Of a stretch of 53,386 bases of DNA, positions 35,666-45,100 are shown piece by piece. The DNA comes from Roseobacter sp. GTDB taxonomy: Bacteria; Pseudomonadota; Alphaproteobacteria; Rhodobacterales; Rhodobacteraceae. The notes below the pieces were generated by a model. It saw nothing but the letters and a program-made list of their open reading frames with translations, did no database searches and was not told the DNA's origin. Position numbers and translations under genes: made by a program. Within the stretch, counting starts at the first letter, position 1, and each line of letters starts with the position of its first letter. The stretch spans positions 1 to 53,386 of the forward strand of contig JAGXHA010000014.1 in assembly GCA_024636475.1 (NCBI GenBank). Reading direction: 5' to 3'.

Positions 35666-35832
35666 TCCGGTTTGGTTTGACCGCCCTCACCGCACTTGCC
35701 GTGAGTGGCTGTGAAAAGCCTGCCTCATATGCGCGCAAAGCGCCCGCAGCCTCGCAAAAGCAGGCTGAACCGTCGCCGGCCGGGATTACAATGTCCGGCG
35801 ACATCCGCATCGGTCTTGTGAGGCTTGATTGA
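35662..35832 (+). CDS. Second small lipoprotein
   Basis: Protein of 56 residues starting at GTG, overlapping the previous stop by four bases. A hydrophobic stretch FGLTALTALAVSGC places the lipidated Cys at about residue 17, followed by a Lys/Ala/Gln-rich linker and the ending ITMSGDIRIGLVRLD. The endings of the two lipoproteins are weakly alike ([11 protein letters not shown] and ITMSGDIRIG), which might mean a tandem duplication. Function unknown. Confidence 0.6.
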   Translation: MIRFGLTALTALAVSGCEKPASYARKAPAASQKQAEPSPAGITMSGDIRIGLVRLD

Positions 35833-35833
35833 T

Positions 35834-36151
35834 ATGTCCGTACTCAGAATGATCTATCTCGCGCTGGCCGTCTGGGGCGCGATCCACCCGATGTATTATT
35901 TCCTGACTTGGTTCGGCGCCAATGGCGTGGATATCATGGGCATGGTTGACGCCTGGCATGCCAACGCTGCCTCAAGCGGGTTGGTTTGGGATTTGACCAT
36001 CGCGGCTGTGACCTTGACCGTGTGGATCATTGCCGAGGTTGCGGTGCGGCGAAATTGGCTGGCGCTGATTGCCATTCCCGCAACCTTTGGTATTGGGGTA
36101 AGCTGTGGCCTGCCTTTGTACCTCTTTCTTCGGACGGCCCCTGTAAAATAG
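35834..36151 (+). CDS. DUF2834 membrane protein
   Basis: Protein of 105 residues with three hydrophobic segments (about 4-24, 49-70 and 76-98), matching DUF2834, a small integral membrane family of unknown function. The ATG at 35834 lies two bases past the lipoprotein stop. It probably belongs to the argH-led transcription unit. Confidence 0.75.
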   Translation: MSVLRMIYLALAVWGAIHPMYYFLTWFGANGVDIMGMVDAWHANAASSGLVWDLTIAAVTLTVWIIAEVAVRRNWLALIAIPATFGIGVSCGLPLYLFLRTAPVK

Positions 36152-36154
36152 CGT

Positions 36155-36191
36155 CGGAGCCTCCGGCGGGGATATTTGGGAGCCAGAGAAG
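36155..36191 (+). repeat. Rhodobacterales-type intergenic motif before lysA
   Basis: The gap before lysA is almost entirely the string GCCTCCGGCGGGGATATTT (36159-36177) plus a GGGAGCCAGAGAAG extension reaching the start codon. I recall this string recurring between genes in Roseobacter-group genomes. Its 3' part also supplies the Shine-Dalgarno. I see one full copy in the window. Confidence 0.45.
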
Positions 36192-37457
36192 ATGGATCAT
36201 TTCCTGTACCGCGATGGTGCGCTTTTCGCGGAAGATGTTGCGATTTCCGAGATTGCGGCGGCTGTAGGCACCCCGTTTTATGTCTATTCGACAGCGACGC
36301 TTTTACGGCATTTCAAGGCCTTTGACGACGCATTAGAGGGCATGGACCATCTGGTGTGCTATGCCATGAAAGCCAATTCCAATCAGGCCGTTTTGCGCAC
36401 TTTGGCGCAGGCGGGGGCCGGGATGGATGTTGTTTCTGTTGGCGAATACATGCGGGCCAAGGCTGCGGGTGTGCCGGGAGACAAGATCGTATTCTCTGGT
36501 GTTGGTAAAACGGCTGGTGAAATCAAAGTCGCGCTTGAAGGCGGGATCCGTCAGTTCAACGTGGAATCCGAGCCTGAGATGGAGGTTCTGGACGCGGTGG
36601 CCCGGTCTTTGGGCAAGGTCGCGCCAATCACAATTCGGGTAAACCCCGATGTGGATGCCAAGACCCATGCCAAGATCGCGACGGGTAAATCCGAGAATAA
36701 ATTCGGCATTCCGATTGCCCGCGCCCGTGAGGTCTACCGTTTGGCGGCCGGCATGGCGGGCTTGGATGTCATAGGGATCGATGTCCATATCGGCAGTCAG
36801 TTGACTGATTTGACGCCGTTCGAGCTGGCGTATGACAAGGTAGCCGAATTGACCGAAGCTTTGCGCGCCGATGGGCATAACATCCGCAGGCTCGATTTGG
36901 GTGGCGGTCTGGGTATCCCTTACGAGCGCAGCAATGCCGCCCCGCCTTTGCCCAGCGACTACGGTGCGATGGTTCAGCGCAAACTCGGGCATCTGGGGTG
37001 CGAGATAGAGATTGAGCCGGGCCGCTTGATTGCAGGCAATGCGGGTCTGATGGTAAGCGAAGTGATCTATGTGAAATCCGGCGAGGGCCGCGATTTTCTT
37101 ATTCTGGACGGGGCAATGAATGACCTGATCCGCCCCGCAATGTATGATGCCTATCACGATATTATTCCCGTTGTAGAACCTGCACCGGGTGGCGAACAGC
37201 AGCCCTATGACATTGTCGGTCCCGTGTGCGAATCCGGTGATACTTTTGCCAGGCAGCGGATGATGCCAAAATTGGCGGCGGGTGACCTCGTGGCCTTCCG
37301 CAGTGCGGGTGCATTTGGCGCTGTGATGAGCAGTGAGTACAATTCTAGGGCACTTATTCCCGAAGTTTTGGTCAAGGATGATCAATTTGCAGTTATTCGC
37401 CCCCGACCAACCTTTGACGAAATGATAAATCGAGATACCATCCCTGAATGGCTCTGA
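36192..37457 (+). CDS. lysA: Diaminopimelate decarboxylase
   Basis: PLP enzyme of 421 residues making lysine from meso-diaminopimelate. The PLP lysine is Lys60 in CYAMKANSN. Other family motifs are DVHIGSQ, LDLGGGLGIPY, EPGR and the substrate-binding CESGDTF. Full length. It lies downstream of the argH unit and upstream of the large TIGR02302 gene (39 bases), in what I recall as a conserved block in the group. Confidence 0.96.
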   Translation: MDHFLYRDGALFAEDVAISEIAAAVGTPFYVYSTATLLRHFKAFDDALEGMDHLVCYAMKANSNQAVLRTLAQAGAGMDVVSVGEYMRAKAAGVPGDKIVFSGVGKTAGEIKVALEGGIRQFNVESEPEMEVLDAVARSLGKVAPITIRVNPDVDAKTHAKIATGKSENKFGIPIARAREVYRLAAGMAGLDVIGIDVHIGSQLTDLTPFELAYDKVAELTEALRADGHNIRRLDLGGGLGIPYERSNAAPPLPSDYGAMVQRKLGHLGCEIEIEPGRLIAGNAGLMVSEVIYVKSGEGRDFLILDGAMNDLIRPAMYDAYHDIIPVVEPAPGGEQQPYDIVGPVCESGDTFARQRMMPKLAAGDLVAFRSAGAFGAVMSSEYNSRALIPEVLVKDDQFAVIRPRPTFDEMINRDTIPEWL

Positions 37458-37496
37458 CCGCGCACCGCGTGTCACCCACGCGGGAGATTGGTATCG

Positions 37497-40079
37497 ATGA
37501 CCCTTATCAAGAGCGATGACCAGCAACGCGGGCTTGCGAAAATTCGCTGGCCTCTCAGGCTGACATGGGCCGGAATGTGGGCGGAAAGCCTTGTTCAGGC
37601 CTTGTGGCCTTTGCTTGCGATCACGTTACTGGTTCTTGCCGCCTTGATGCTGGGGCTTCAGGATATCGTTGCGTTTGAAGTCGTCTATGGTGCTGCCGCC
37701 GTTGTTTTGTTGGCTGTGCTTGCCGCGCTTGTGTATGCGTTTCGTAATTTTCGCCTGCCCGGACGGGCAGAGGCACTGTCGCGGCTGGATGCAAGTTTGC
37801 CGGGGCGGCCCATTCAGGCGCTGATGGATGATCAGGCCATTGGTGCATCCGATCTGGCCTCGATGGCTGTTTGGCAGGCCCATCAAAAGCGTATGGCAGA
37901 CCGTGCCGCCACGGCGCAGGCCGTGCCCGCCGATTTGCGGGTTTCGAACCGTGATCCCTTTGCATTGCGCTATGTTGCGCTGCTGTTTTTCGCCGTCGCG
38001 CTGATTTTTGGATCGATCCTGCGGGTCGGTTCGGTTGCGGGCATGGCCCCCGGCGCAGACGGTCTGGCAAGCGGGCCTGTCTGGGAAGGCTGGGCGGAAC
38101 CGCCACGCTACACGGGGCGACCGACGCTGTACCTTGCCGATCTTGATGAGGGGCCACTAAACCTGCCAAGCGGTACATTGATCACCTTGCGCCTTTATGG
38201 CGAAGTGGGTGCGTTGACGGTGTCGGAGACTGTTTCCGGCCAAACAGTGTCTGCGGATGCGCAACCGTCCTTGGTGCTTGATTTCAAGGTTAACCAAAGT
38301 GGCGAGATTTCTATCGACGGTCCCGGCGGTCGCACATGGGCTGTGACGATGCTGCCCGACGCCCCGCCAGAGGTAGAACTGGCCGGAGAGCCAGATGTAG
38401 CTGCCTTGGGTGAGGTGCGGTTGCCCTTTGCTGCGCGCGACGACTATGGTGTCGAGGCTGGCGAGGCTCGGATCACGCTTGATCTGGTGTCGGTTGACCG
38501 CCGCTATGGGTTGACGGTTGATCCAGATGCCAGACCAGAGCTGGTTGTTCCCTTGCCGATGCCCATTTCAGGCAGTCGGACAGAATTTGAAGAAAACCTG
38601 ATAGACGATTTTTCCAAGCATCCATGGGCGAACTTGCCGGTCAAAATCAGCCTGAGCGTGCTGGATGCCTCGGAACAGCAATTTACCACGCCACCAAGCG
38701 AGATGATCCTGCCGGGCCGTCGCTTTTTTGACCCGCTTGCAGCTGCTGTAATCGAACAGCGTCGTGACTTGCTGTGGTCCAAGTCCAATGCGTCGCGTCT
38801 GGTGCAAATGCTTAAGGCGGTTTCTTACAAGCCCCAAGACGTGTTCCGCTCTGATACCTCTGCTTTGCGGTTGCGCCGTCAGATCGAGCGGTTGGAAATC
38901 CGTGCCAGTTATGGCCTGACGGATGAGGTGCAGACAGAGATTGCGGATGACCTTTGGGATTTGGCAATTGAATTGGAGGAAGGCGTGTTGGCGGATGCGC
39001 TAGAACGCATGCGCCGAGCCCAGGAGCGGTTAACCGAGGCGATGAGGAACGGTGCCTCGAATGAGGAAATCGCCGAACTGATGGACGAGCTGCGCCGCGC
39101 GACCGAAGAATACATGCAGCAACTGCAACGCCAGCAAGCCCAAGAGGGCGAAAATGGAGAGCAGCAACAGGGTCAGCAGGGTGAAACCATGCAGATGACT
39201 CAAGATGATCTGCAGCGGATGATGGACCGTATCCAAGAGCTGATGGAGCAAGGGCGCATGGCAGAAGCCGAACAGGCGCTGCGCGAGTTGCAAGAGATGA
39301 TGGAAAACATGCGCGTCACCCAAGGCCAACCGGGCCAAGGTGGTCAAAGCCCCGGCGAACAAGCCATGGAAGGCCTGGCTGATACCTTGCGTGAGCAGCA
39401 AGAGCTGAGCGATCAGGCATTCCGGGACCTTCAGGAACAATTCAACCCGGACGGTCAACAAGGCCAACAAGGTCAGCAACAGGGTCAAAACCAGCCGGGC
39501 CAGCAAGGTCAGGGCGACCAACCCGGCCAAGACGGGCAGGGCCAGCAGCAAGGTCAGAACAATGGTCAGTCCCAACCGGGTCAAGGCCAAGGATCAATCG
39601 CAGACCGCCAACAAGCGCTTCGAGATGAGCTGAGCCGCCAGGAGGGCCGCTTACCGGGTCGGGGATCACCCGAAGGTGAGGCCGCACGCGATGCGCTGGA
39701 CCGGGCCGGCCGTGCGATGGACGGTGCCGAAGAGGCGCTGCGCCAGAACGATCTGGCTGAAGCCATCGACAATCAGGCTCAGGCGATGGAGGCGCTGCGC
39801 GAAGGAATGCGGGCGCTTGGCGATGCAATGGCGCAAGAACAGCAGCAACAGCCCGGTCAGGGGAATTCCAACGGCAACCAGCAAGCTGAGGGTCGCGATC
39901 CGCTGGGCCGCAACCAGTCATCCAACGGCGGTGAAAGCACCGAAGGCGATTTGGCGCTGAGTGACGATGCGTATGGTCGGGCGCGTGAACTGCTGGACGA
40001 AATCAGACGGCGTTCCGGCGAGGCAGAACGCCCAGAGGTCGAGCGTGACTATCTGAACCGATTGTTGGATCGCTTTTAA
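37497..40079 (+). CDS. TIGR02302 family (DUF4175) membrane protein
   Basis: Large protein of 860 residues. It has two N-terminal membrane segments (about 36-54 and 62-82) and a third at 159-175, then a periplasmic-like beta region to about 420. A helical, Gln/Glu/Met-rich portion follows, with a low-complexity Gln-Gly section (about 652-699) and a helical C-terminus. It matches the TIGR02302/DUF4175 family of alphaproteobacteria, function unknown. The start has GGGAG upstream. The neighbouring envelope and cell-division genes hint at an envelope role. Confidence 0.85.
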   Translation: MTLIKSDDQQRGLAKIRWPLRLTWAGMWAESLVQALWPLLAITLLVLAALMLGLQDIVAFEVVYGAAAVVLLAVLAALVYAFRNFRLPGRAEALSRLDASLPGRPIQALMDDQAIGASDLASMAVWQAHQKRMADRAATAQAVPADLRVSNRDPFALRYVALLFFAVALIFGSILRVGSVAGMAPGADGLASGPVWEGWAEPPRYTGRPTLYLADLDEGPLNLPSGTLITLRLYGEVGALTVSETVSGQTVSADAQPSLVLDFKVNQSGEISIDGPGGRTWAVTMLPDAPPEVELAGEPDVAALGEVRLPFAARDDYGVEAGEARITLDLVSVDRRYGLTVDPDARPELVVPLPMPISGSRTEFEENLIDDFSKHPWANLPVKISLSVLDASEQQFTTPPSEMILPGRRFFDPLAAAVIEQRRDLLWSKSNASRLVQMLKAVSYKPQDVFRSDTSALRLRRQIERLEIRASYGLTDEVQTEIADDLWDLAIELEEGVLADALERMRRAQERLTEAMRNGASNEEIAELMDELRRATEEYMQQLQRQQAQEGENGEQQQGQQGETMQMTQDDLQRMMDRIQELMEQGRMAEAEQALRELQEMMENMRVTQGQPGQGGQSPGEQAMEGLADTLREQQELSDQAFRDLQEQFNPDGQQGQQGQQQGQNQPGQQGQGDQPGQDGQGQQQGQNNGQSQPGQGQGSIADRQQALRDELSRQEGRLPGRGSPEGEAARDALDRAGRAMDGAEEALRQNDLAEAIDNQAQAMEALREGMRALGDAMAQEQQQQPGQGNSNGNQQAEGRDPLGRNQSSNGGESTEGDLALSDDAYGRARELLDEIRRRSGEAERPEVERDYLNRLLDRF
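39450..39593 (+). repeat. Gln-Gly low-complexity coding repeat
   Basis: About 48 codons inside the TIGR02302 gene alternate Gln, Gly, Pro and Asn (units such as QQGQ, QPGQ, DGQ). The DNA has near-repeats of GGTCA/GGCCA every six to nine bases. It is presumably a flexible linker and prone to slippage length variation. Confidence 0.8.
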
Positions 40080-40106
40080 AACAGGAAAAATCTAGGTCCA
40101 GCGGCA

Positions 40107-40922
40107 TTAGCTGCCGGATTGGGATGCTTTGTCATCAAGCCATTGCAACATGTTTTGGAAAGAACTGTCCAACGATATACGCCCCTGATTTATTGCGGCA
40201 ACATAGCGTGTCAGATAGGGCTCTGCTTGTGGTACTGCCTCGGAAATCTGGGGCGCGAAGACGTAGATCAGCACCAAAATCGACGCCAGGGCGACGACAA
40301 AGACGAACCCGCGTTTAAATCCACCTTCGCGTTTGGATTTCGGTGATACTGTTGTGTCTTCCAAATCTGGGTCAGCCGAGCGACGCTCGTTTCCCGTGCG
40401 CAGGGTCGAATTTATTTCCTCGATATCGGGCAACAGATCTCGGCGCGATCCCAAGCCACCTGCGCTTGCTGCGGCAGCCTGAGGGGCCGGGCGGTTTTCT
40501 TCGCCCCGCAGCCGTGCCATGCGTTCTTTTGCCAAACGCGCACGCTCGTCGTCGCTTGGGTTTTGTGCGCCATCAAGGCCCAAATCTGGCTGGCTTTCCA
40601 ACAGTCCGGCCTGCTTGGCCCGGCGGGCTTCCTGTTCGGCTTCTGCCTCTTGCCGCAAGATATCCGCGACAGAAGGATCAAGTTGCTTACGTTCAGGTGT
40701 TTGCCTGGACCGTTCATGCGGTGGTGGCGGTGTGGACGTTTCCTCGTCTGGGGTCGGGGCGCTGTCTCCTAACCCGTTGGTGTCTTCCTCGGGCAGATGG
40801 TCGGGATGATGCTGAAACCATGTTTGGCCGCAATTTGAGCATTGCACGTCACGCCCGGAGACCGGCATGACATCATCGGGCACTTCATATTGTGCATCAC
40901 AGTTGGGACAGATCAGTCTCAT
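40107..40922 (-). CDS. Zinc-ribbon (MJ0042-type) single-pass membrane protein
   Basis: Protein of 271 residues. The N-terminal zinc ribbon has CPNC (Cys5, Cys8) and CSNC (Cys28, Cys31). A long charged, Pro/Glu-rich disordered section follows, then one membrane segment (about 205-228, FVFVVALASILVLIYVFAP) and a short C-terminal region. This architecture is typical of alphaproteobacterial MJ0042-type zinc-finger proteins, function unknown. It is convergent with TIGR02302 and divergent from ftsE. Confidence 0.85.
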   Translation of the reverse strand: MRLICPNCDAQYEVPDDVMPVSGRDVQCSNCGQTWFQHHPDHLPEEDTNGLGDSAPTPDEETSTPPPPHERSRQTPERKQLDPSVADILRQEAEAEQEARRAKQAGLLESQPDLGLDGAQNPSDDERARLAKERMARLRGEENRPAPQAAAASAGGLGSRRDLLPDIEEINSTLRTGNERRSADPDLEDTTVSPKSKREGGFKRGFVFVVALASILVLIYVFAPQISEAVPQAEPYLTRYVAAINQGRISLDSSFQNMLQWLDDKASQSGS

Positions 40923-41087
40923 CTTGCGTCCGTTCCCATCGAAAACTCCATTAACCCACCCTAGCTAGCAGCATATGTCCAACAAAACCGCAGGAAAAGT
41001 GCAATCTTAATAGTTTGCCAGTGTTGGTGCGCATTGAAACCTAAGCGGTGCTGAGGCACAACAGTCCAAACGAAATGGGATACGCTG

Positions 41088-41765
41088 GTGATCGAATTTG
41101 AAAACGTGGCCTATAGTTATGGCGGAGGCGAGCTTTTATCCGACATCTCGGTCAAACTGGCACCGGGGTCGTTTCATTTCCTCACAGGCCCGTCCGGGTC
41201 GGGCAAAACCACCTTGATGAAGCTGTGCTATGGTGCGCTTTTGCCAACGGCGGGTCATGTGACGCTTTTTGGCAATGATGTGCGCAGTCTAGACCGTGAT
41301 GACATCGCGATGGTGCGCCGCCGGGTGGGTGTTGTGCATCAGGACTGCCAGTTTTTGAATCACCTGTCTGTTGCCGAGAATATAGGCTTGCCGCTGACCG
41401 TTTCGGGCCGCCATGCCGAGACAGGCGGCGATGACCTGCTGGAACTGTTGTCTTGGGTTGGCCTTAGCAACCGCGCCGATGCCCTGCCCCCCGAGCTGTC
41501 AGGAGGCGAGAGACAGCGCGCAGCATTGGCCCGTGCCGTCATCATGTCACCTGATGTCGTGCTGGCGGATGAACCCACCGGGAACGTCGATTGGGAGATG
41601 TCACAGCGCCTGCTTAAGCTTTTGGTCGAACTGAACCGGATGGGCAAAACTGTGCTGATCGCGACCCATGACCTTGGCCTGATCCGTGCCACCAAAGCAC
41701 AGGTGCAGGCCCGCGTGTTGCGCATTGCCAACCGCCGCATCCAGTTGGCGGGGGCAGACCTGTGA
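41088..41765 (+). CDS. ftsE: Cell division ATP-binding protein FtsE
   Basis: Cytoplasmic ABC ATPase of 225 residues that drives FtsX to activate peptidoglycan hydrolysis at the septum. Walker A is GPSGSGKTT (34-42), the signature is LSGGERQRAALAR, and Walker B is VVLADEPTGNVD. The only reasonable start is the GTG giving MIEFENVAYSY. It overlaps ftsX by four bases. Confidence 0.93.
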   Translation: MIEFENVAYSYGGGELLSDISVKLAPGSFHFLTGPSGSGKTTLMKLCYGALLPTAGHVTLFGNDVRSLDRDDIAMVRRRVGVVHQDCQFLNHLSVAENIGLPLTVSGRHAETGGDDLLELLSWVGLSNRADALPPELSGGERQRAALARAVIMSPDVVLADEPTGNVDWEMSQRLLKLLVELNRMGKTVLIATHDLGLIRATKAQVQARVLRIANRRIQLAGADL

Positions 41766-42667
41766 GCATGCTTAAAACGGCGCTTTCAGCCTTGTGGAAG
41801 GGCGACCGCCAAGCTGACCGTGTGGTGCCGCCTTCTGGCTTTACTGCGCAACTTACGCTTTTTGTTGCAGCGACGATGGCGTTTCTTGCGGTCTTTGCCT
41901 TGGCGCTGTCGCTTGCATCAGGGCGGCTTGCAACGATTTGGGGGCAAGAACTAGCGCGCACTGCAACCATTCGCGTTGTCGCCCCGGTTGACCAGCGCGC
42001 TGCCCAAACTGCGGCCGCTTTGCGTATTCTTGAGACTACCAAGGGCGTCGCGTCCGCGCGCGCGCTGACAGATTCTGAACAGCAGTCGTTGCTGGCCCCT
42101 TGGTTCGGGCCTGAACTGGCGATTGATGCATTGCCCGTCCCACGCCTGATTGAAATCATCGAGGACAAGACCGGCATGGACCCAGAAGGCTTGCGGTTGC
42201 GGCTTGCCGCCGAAGTGCCCGGTGCTGTGTTGGACAATCACAACCGATGGCGCGCCCCCTTGGTCAAGGCGGCATCCCGGTTAAAGCTTCTTGGCTGGAT
42301 ATCGACCCTTCTGATTACAGCGACGATGGCGGCAATGGTCACGCTTGCTGCGAATGCGGCCCTTTCGGCAAATGCGCAGGTTATCGCGGTTTTGCGACTG
42401 GTGGGCGCGACAGACGGCTATATCGCGCAGGCCTTTATCCGGCGTTTTACATTGCGCGCCCTGACCGGGTCTGCAGCAGGTATGGTGCTTGGTATGCTTG
42501 CCATTCTCTTGCTGCCCAGCACCGATGACGCCGGAGGTTTCCTGACGGGGCTTGGTTTTCAGGGATGGCATTGGCTGGTTCCGTTGTTGATCCCGTTTCT
42601 GGCAGGCGCTGTTGCCTTTGCCGCCACAGGTGCCGCAGCCCGGCGCACATTGAAGGAACTTGCCTGA
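41762..42667 (+). CDS. ftsX: Cell division protein FtsX
   Basis: Inner-membrane partner of FtsE, 301 residues. A first membrane segment (about 32-52), an extracytoplasmic domain (about 55-165) and three C-terminal segments (about 177-200, 225-255 and 270-292) give the FtsX topology. The GTG start overlaps the ftsE stop (GTGA); an ATG two codons later is the alternative. The stop overlaps the acyltransferase start by one base (TGATG). Confidence 0.9.
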   Translation: MSMLKTALSALWKGDRQADRVVPPSGFTAQLTLFVAATMAFLAVFALALSLASGRLATIWGQELARTATIRVVAPVDQRAAQTAAALRILETTKGVASARALTDSEQQSLLAPWFGPELAIDALPVPRLIEIIEDKTGMDPEGLRLRLAAEVPGAVLDNHNRWRAPLVKAASRLKLLGWISTLLITATMAAMVTLAANAALSANAQVIAVLRLVGATDGYIAQAFIRRFTLRALTGSAAGMVLGMLAILLLPSTDDAGGFLTGLGFQGWHWLVPLLIPFLAGAVAFAATGAAARRTLKELA

Positions 42668-43410
42668 TGGTCCAATGGATCCGGTCGCTTACGTTCATCG
42701 CGGCTTGTACAATCGCCATGCCAGTTGTCGGGCTTATCTTTGCGCCTTGGGCACTATTTTCGATGCGCGGCGCTTATGCCTGCTGCAAGACCTACTCGCG
42801 TCTGGTGATGTGGATGGCGGAACACATCGTCGGGATGCGGTGCGAGGTGCGCGGAACGCCCCCTGAAGGCGACGTATTGATCGCGGCCAAACACCAGTCC
42901 TTCCTTGATATCTTGATGATCTTCCAAGCGATCCCCTTGGGCAAGTTCATCATGAAAAAGGAAATCCTGTGGATGCCCGTCATTGGTCAATATGCAAAGC
43001 GGATGAAGATGTACGCGGTTGATCGGGGCAAACGCGGGGCTGCGATCTCCAAGATGCTGGAAGATGTCAAAATCGGAGGACTGAAAGCAGGGCAGTTGAT
43101 CATCTATTCCCAAGGCACACGTGTTGCCCCCGGTGTGTCGGCCCCCTACAAAAAAGGCACGGCAGCATTGTACGAGCAACTGGGCCAGCCCTGCGTGCCG
43201 GTTGCGACCAATGTCGGATATTTCTGGCCGCGTCGCGGGTTGTACCGCCGGCACGGTGTTGCTGTGGTAGAGTTTATGGAGCCGATGCCTCCTGGCATGA
43301 CGAGGGACGATTTCATGGCGCATCTCGAACTGGTTGTCGAAGCCCGTTCAGATGCATTGCTTAAAGAAGCAAAAGACAATGCGGCAGATCAAGGACATCG
43401 CAACGGTTGA
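42667..43410 (+). CDS. 1-acyl-sn-glycerol-3-phosphate acyltransferase-like protein (PlsC family)
   Basis: Membrane-associated acyltransferase of 247 residues for phospholipid synthesis. The catalytic HX4D motif is His76-Asp81 in HQSFLD, and the second block reads YSQGTRVAPG in place of the usual EGTR. An N-terminal hydrophobic segment (about 8-30) anchors it. The start at TGATG couples it to ftsX. The acyl acceptor is not certain because several PlsC paralogues are usual in this group. Confidence 0.87.
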   Translation: MVQWIRSLTFIAACTIAMPVVGLIFAPWALFSMRGAYACCKTYSRLVMWMAEHIVGMRCEVRGTPPEGDVLIAAKHQSFLDILMIFQAIPLGKFIMKKEILWMPVIGQYAKRMKMYAVDRGKRGAAISKMLEDVKIGGLKAGQLIIYSQGTRVAPGVSAPYKKGTAALYEQLGQPCVPVATNVGYFWPRRGLYRRHGVAVVEFMEPMPPGMTRDDFMAHLELVVEARSDALLKEAKDNAADQGHRNG

Positions 43411-43573
43411 GGGGCTTTACGCCACGCCAGGTGTCCTCTGACTGCGCAACATCGATGAAAGTGGCGATCTGCCGATAATGGGCAACATTCTGGCTGAGAT
43501 CATAACTGTCAAAGAGAACGATGCGCGCCATGACGCGGCATGGGGTACGCGGGCGTTAAAAACCATGTGGTAA

Positions 43574-43601
43574 GCGGCGGTGGGCAAAACCCAGCCGCCG
43601 C
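43574..43601 (-). terminator. GC-rich hairpin between the acyltransferase and lpdA ends
   Basis: Stem GCGGCGG/CCGCCGC (43574-43580 with 43595-43601) continues through TGGG/CCCA with one bulged G and a CAAAA loop. It sits 6 bases past the lpdA stop. No T run follows, so it is a weak or Rho-assisted 3' end at most. The rest of 43411-43607 holds only a doubtful minus-strand short frame. Confidence 0.4.
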
Positions 43602-43607
43602 AGCCTT

Positions 43608-44996
43608 TCACATGTGGATCGGACCATCACCACAAGCAAGCGCTGCCTCGCGTACCGCTTCCGAGAAGGTGGGGTGTGCGTGACACGTCATCGCCAAGTC
43701 TTCGGCAGAGGCCCCGAATTCCATTGCGACGCATACTTCGTGGATCAGATCGCCCGCCGCTGGACCGATGATATGCGCGCCCAGAATGCGGTCGGTTTCC
43801 TTGTCTGCCAGAATTTTCACAAACCCTTCGCCTGCATGAACTGCTTTGGCGCGTGCGTTGCCCATGAAGCTGAACTTGCCAACCTTATAAGCGTGCCCTG
43901 CCTCCTTAAGCTGCTCTTCTGTGGCACCGACGTTGGCCACTTCGGGGTGGGTATATATCACGCCGGGGATCACGCCATAGTTCACATGACCATGCTTGCC
44001 CGCGACCACTTCGGCAACCGCCATGCCTTCATCTTCAGCCTTATGCGCCAGCATGGGGCCGTCGATCACATCGCCGATTGCATAGATCCCTTTGATCGAT
44101 GTTTCCCAGTGATCATTGACAGCAATCTGCCCGCGCTTGGTCATCTCGACACCCAAACTGTCGATCCCAAGACCATCATGGAAGGGCTTGCGCCCGGTGG
44201 CGACCAAGACGACATCGGCATCCAGCGTGTGTTCGCTGTCATCCTTGCGCAACTTGTAGGTCACTTTGGCCTTCGTCTTTGACGCTTCGGTGCTTTGCAC
44301 GGCCGCGCCCATGATGAAGTTGATCCCCTGTTTTTTGAGGATGCGCATGAAGTTCTTTTGCACATCACCGTCCATGCCGGGGGTGATCGCATCAAGATAT
44401 TCGACCACAGTCACTTCGCTGCCAAGGCGTGCATAGACCGATCCGATTTCAAGCCCAATCACGCCCGCGCCGATTACGATCATTTTCTTGGGCACCTTGT
44501 TGAGCGATAGCACGCCGGTAGAGGTGACAACGACTTTTTCGTCGACCTCGACACCGGGCAGTGATGCGGGCTCGGAACCGGTTGCGATGATAATATTTTT
44601 TGCCTCGTGAACATCATCACCGACCTTGACCTTGCCCGCCTCGGGGATCGTTGCCCAACCCTTGATCCAATCGATTTTGTTCTTTTTGAACAGAAATTCG
44701 ATGCCCTTGGTGTTTGTGTCGATGGTATTTTGCTTATACGCCTGCATCTGGTTCCAGTCGACCGAAGGGCTTTTGCCCTTCAGGCCCATGTCGGCGAAGT
44801 TATGTTCGGCTTCGTGCAGCATATGCGTCGCGTGCAGCAGGGCCTTTGAGGGAATGCAGCCCACGTTCAGGCAGGTGCCACCCAGTGTCTCGCGGCCCTC
44901 GACGCAGGCAGTCTTAAGACCCAGTTGGGCGCAGCGAATGGCGGATACATAGCCGCCGGGGCCTGAGCCAATGATGATGACATCGTAGCTGGACAT
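43608..44996 (-). CDS. lpdA: Dihydrolipoyl dehydrogenase (E3)
   Basis: Flavoprotein of 462 residues that reoxidises the lipoyl groups of the 2-oxoglutarate dehydrogenase complex. It has FAD motif [10 protein letters not shown], redox disulfide Cys42/Cys47 in [16 protein letters not shown] motif [13 protein letters not shown], and the C-terminal [11 protein letters not shown] with the catalytic His. It is last in the suc cluster, separated from sucB by two MAPEG genes and a GC-rich 123-base gap. Confidence 0.95.
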   Translation of the reverse strand: MSSYDVIIIGSGPGGYVSAIRCAQLGLKTACVEGRETLGGTCLNVGCIPSKALLHATHMLHEAEHNFADMGLKGKSPSVDWNQMQAYKQNTIDTNTKGIEFLFKKNKIDWIKGWATIPEAGKVKVGDDVHEAKNIIIATGSEPASLPGVEVDEKVVVTSTGVLSLNKVPKKMIVIGAGVIGLEIGSVYARLGSEVTVVEYLDAITPGMDGDVQKNFMRILKKQGINFIMGAAVQSTEASKTKAKVTYKLRKDDSEHTLDADVVLVATGRKPFHDGLGIDSLGVEMTKRGQIAVNDHWETSIKGIYAIGDVIDGPMLAHKAEDEGMAVAEVVAGKHGHVNYGVIPGVIYTHPEVANVGATEEQLKEAGHAYKVGKFSFMGNARAKAVHAGEGFVKILADKETDRILGAHIIGPAAGDLIHEVCVAMEFGASAEDLAMTCHAHPTFSEAVREAALACGDGPIHM

Positions 44997-45062
44997 GAGG
45001 GGTCTCCTAATAAAGTCAGTGTGCGTGGTTTCAGGCCGGGTGCCAGTTTAAATCAAGGCTAA

Positions 45063-45100
45063 GGGGCGCTGCCCCCGTGCGCAAGCGCACGCCCCCGGGA
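45063..45100. repeat. GC-rich double hairpin upstream of lpdA
   Basis: GGGGC-GCT-GCCCC (45063-45075) is followed at once by GTGCG-CAAG-like pairing GTGCGC/GCGCAC (45077-45090) and GCCCCCGGGATTTTAT. I recall similar strings as intergenic elements in Rhodobacterales. It could stop transcription from the MAPEG genes or be a mobile palindromic repeat. Confidence 0.4.

Noticed and set aside
43417..43611. Minus-strand 64-codon gene next to lpdA
   Set aside because: No ribosome site or recognisable motif; it overlaps the lpdA stop and the GC-rich hairpin.
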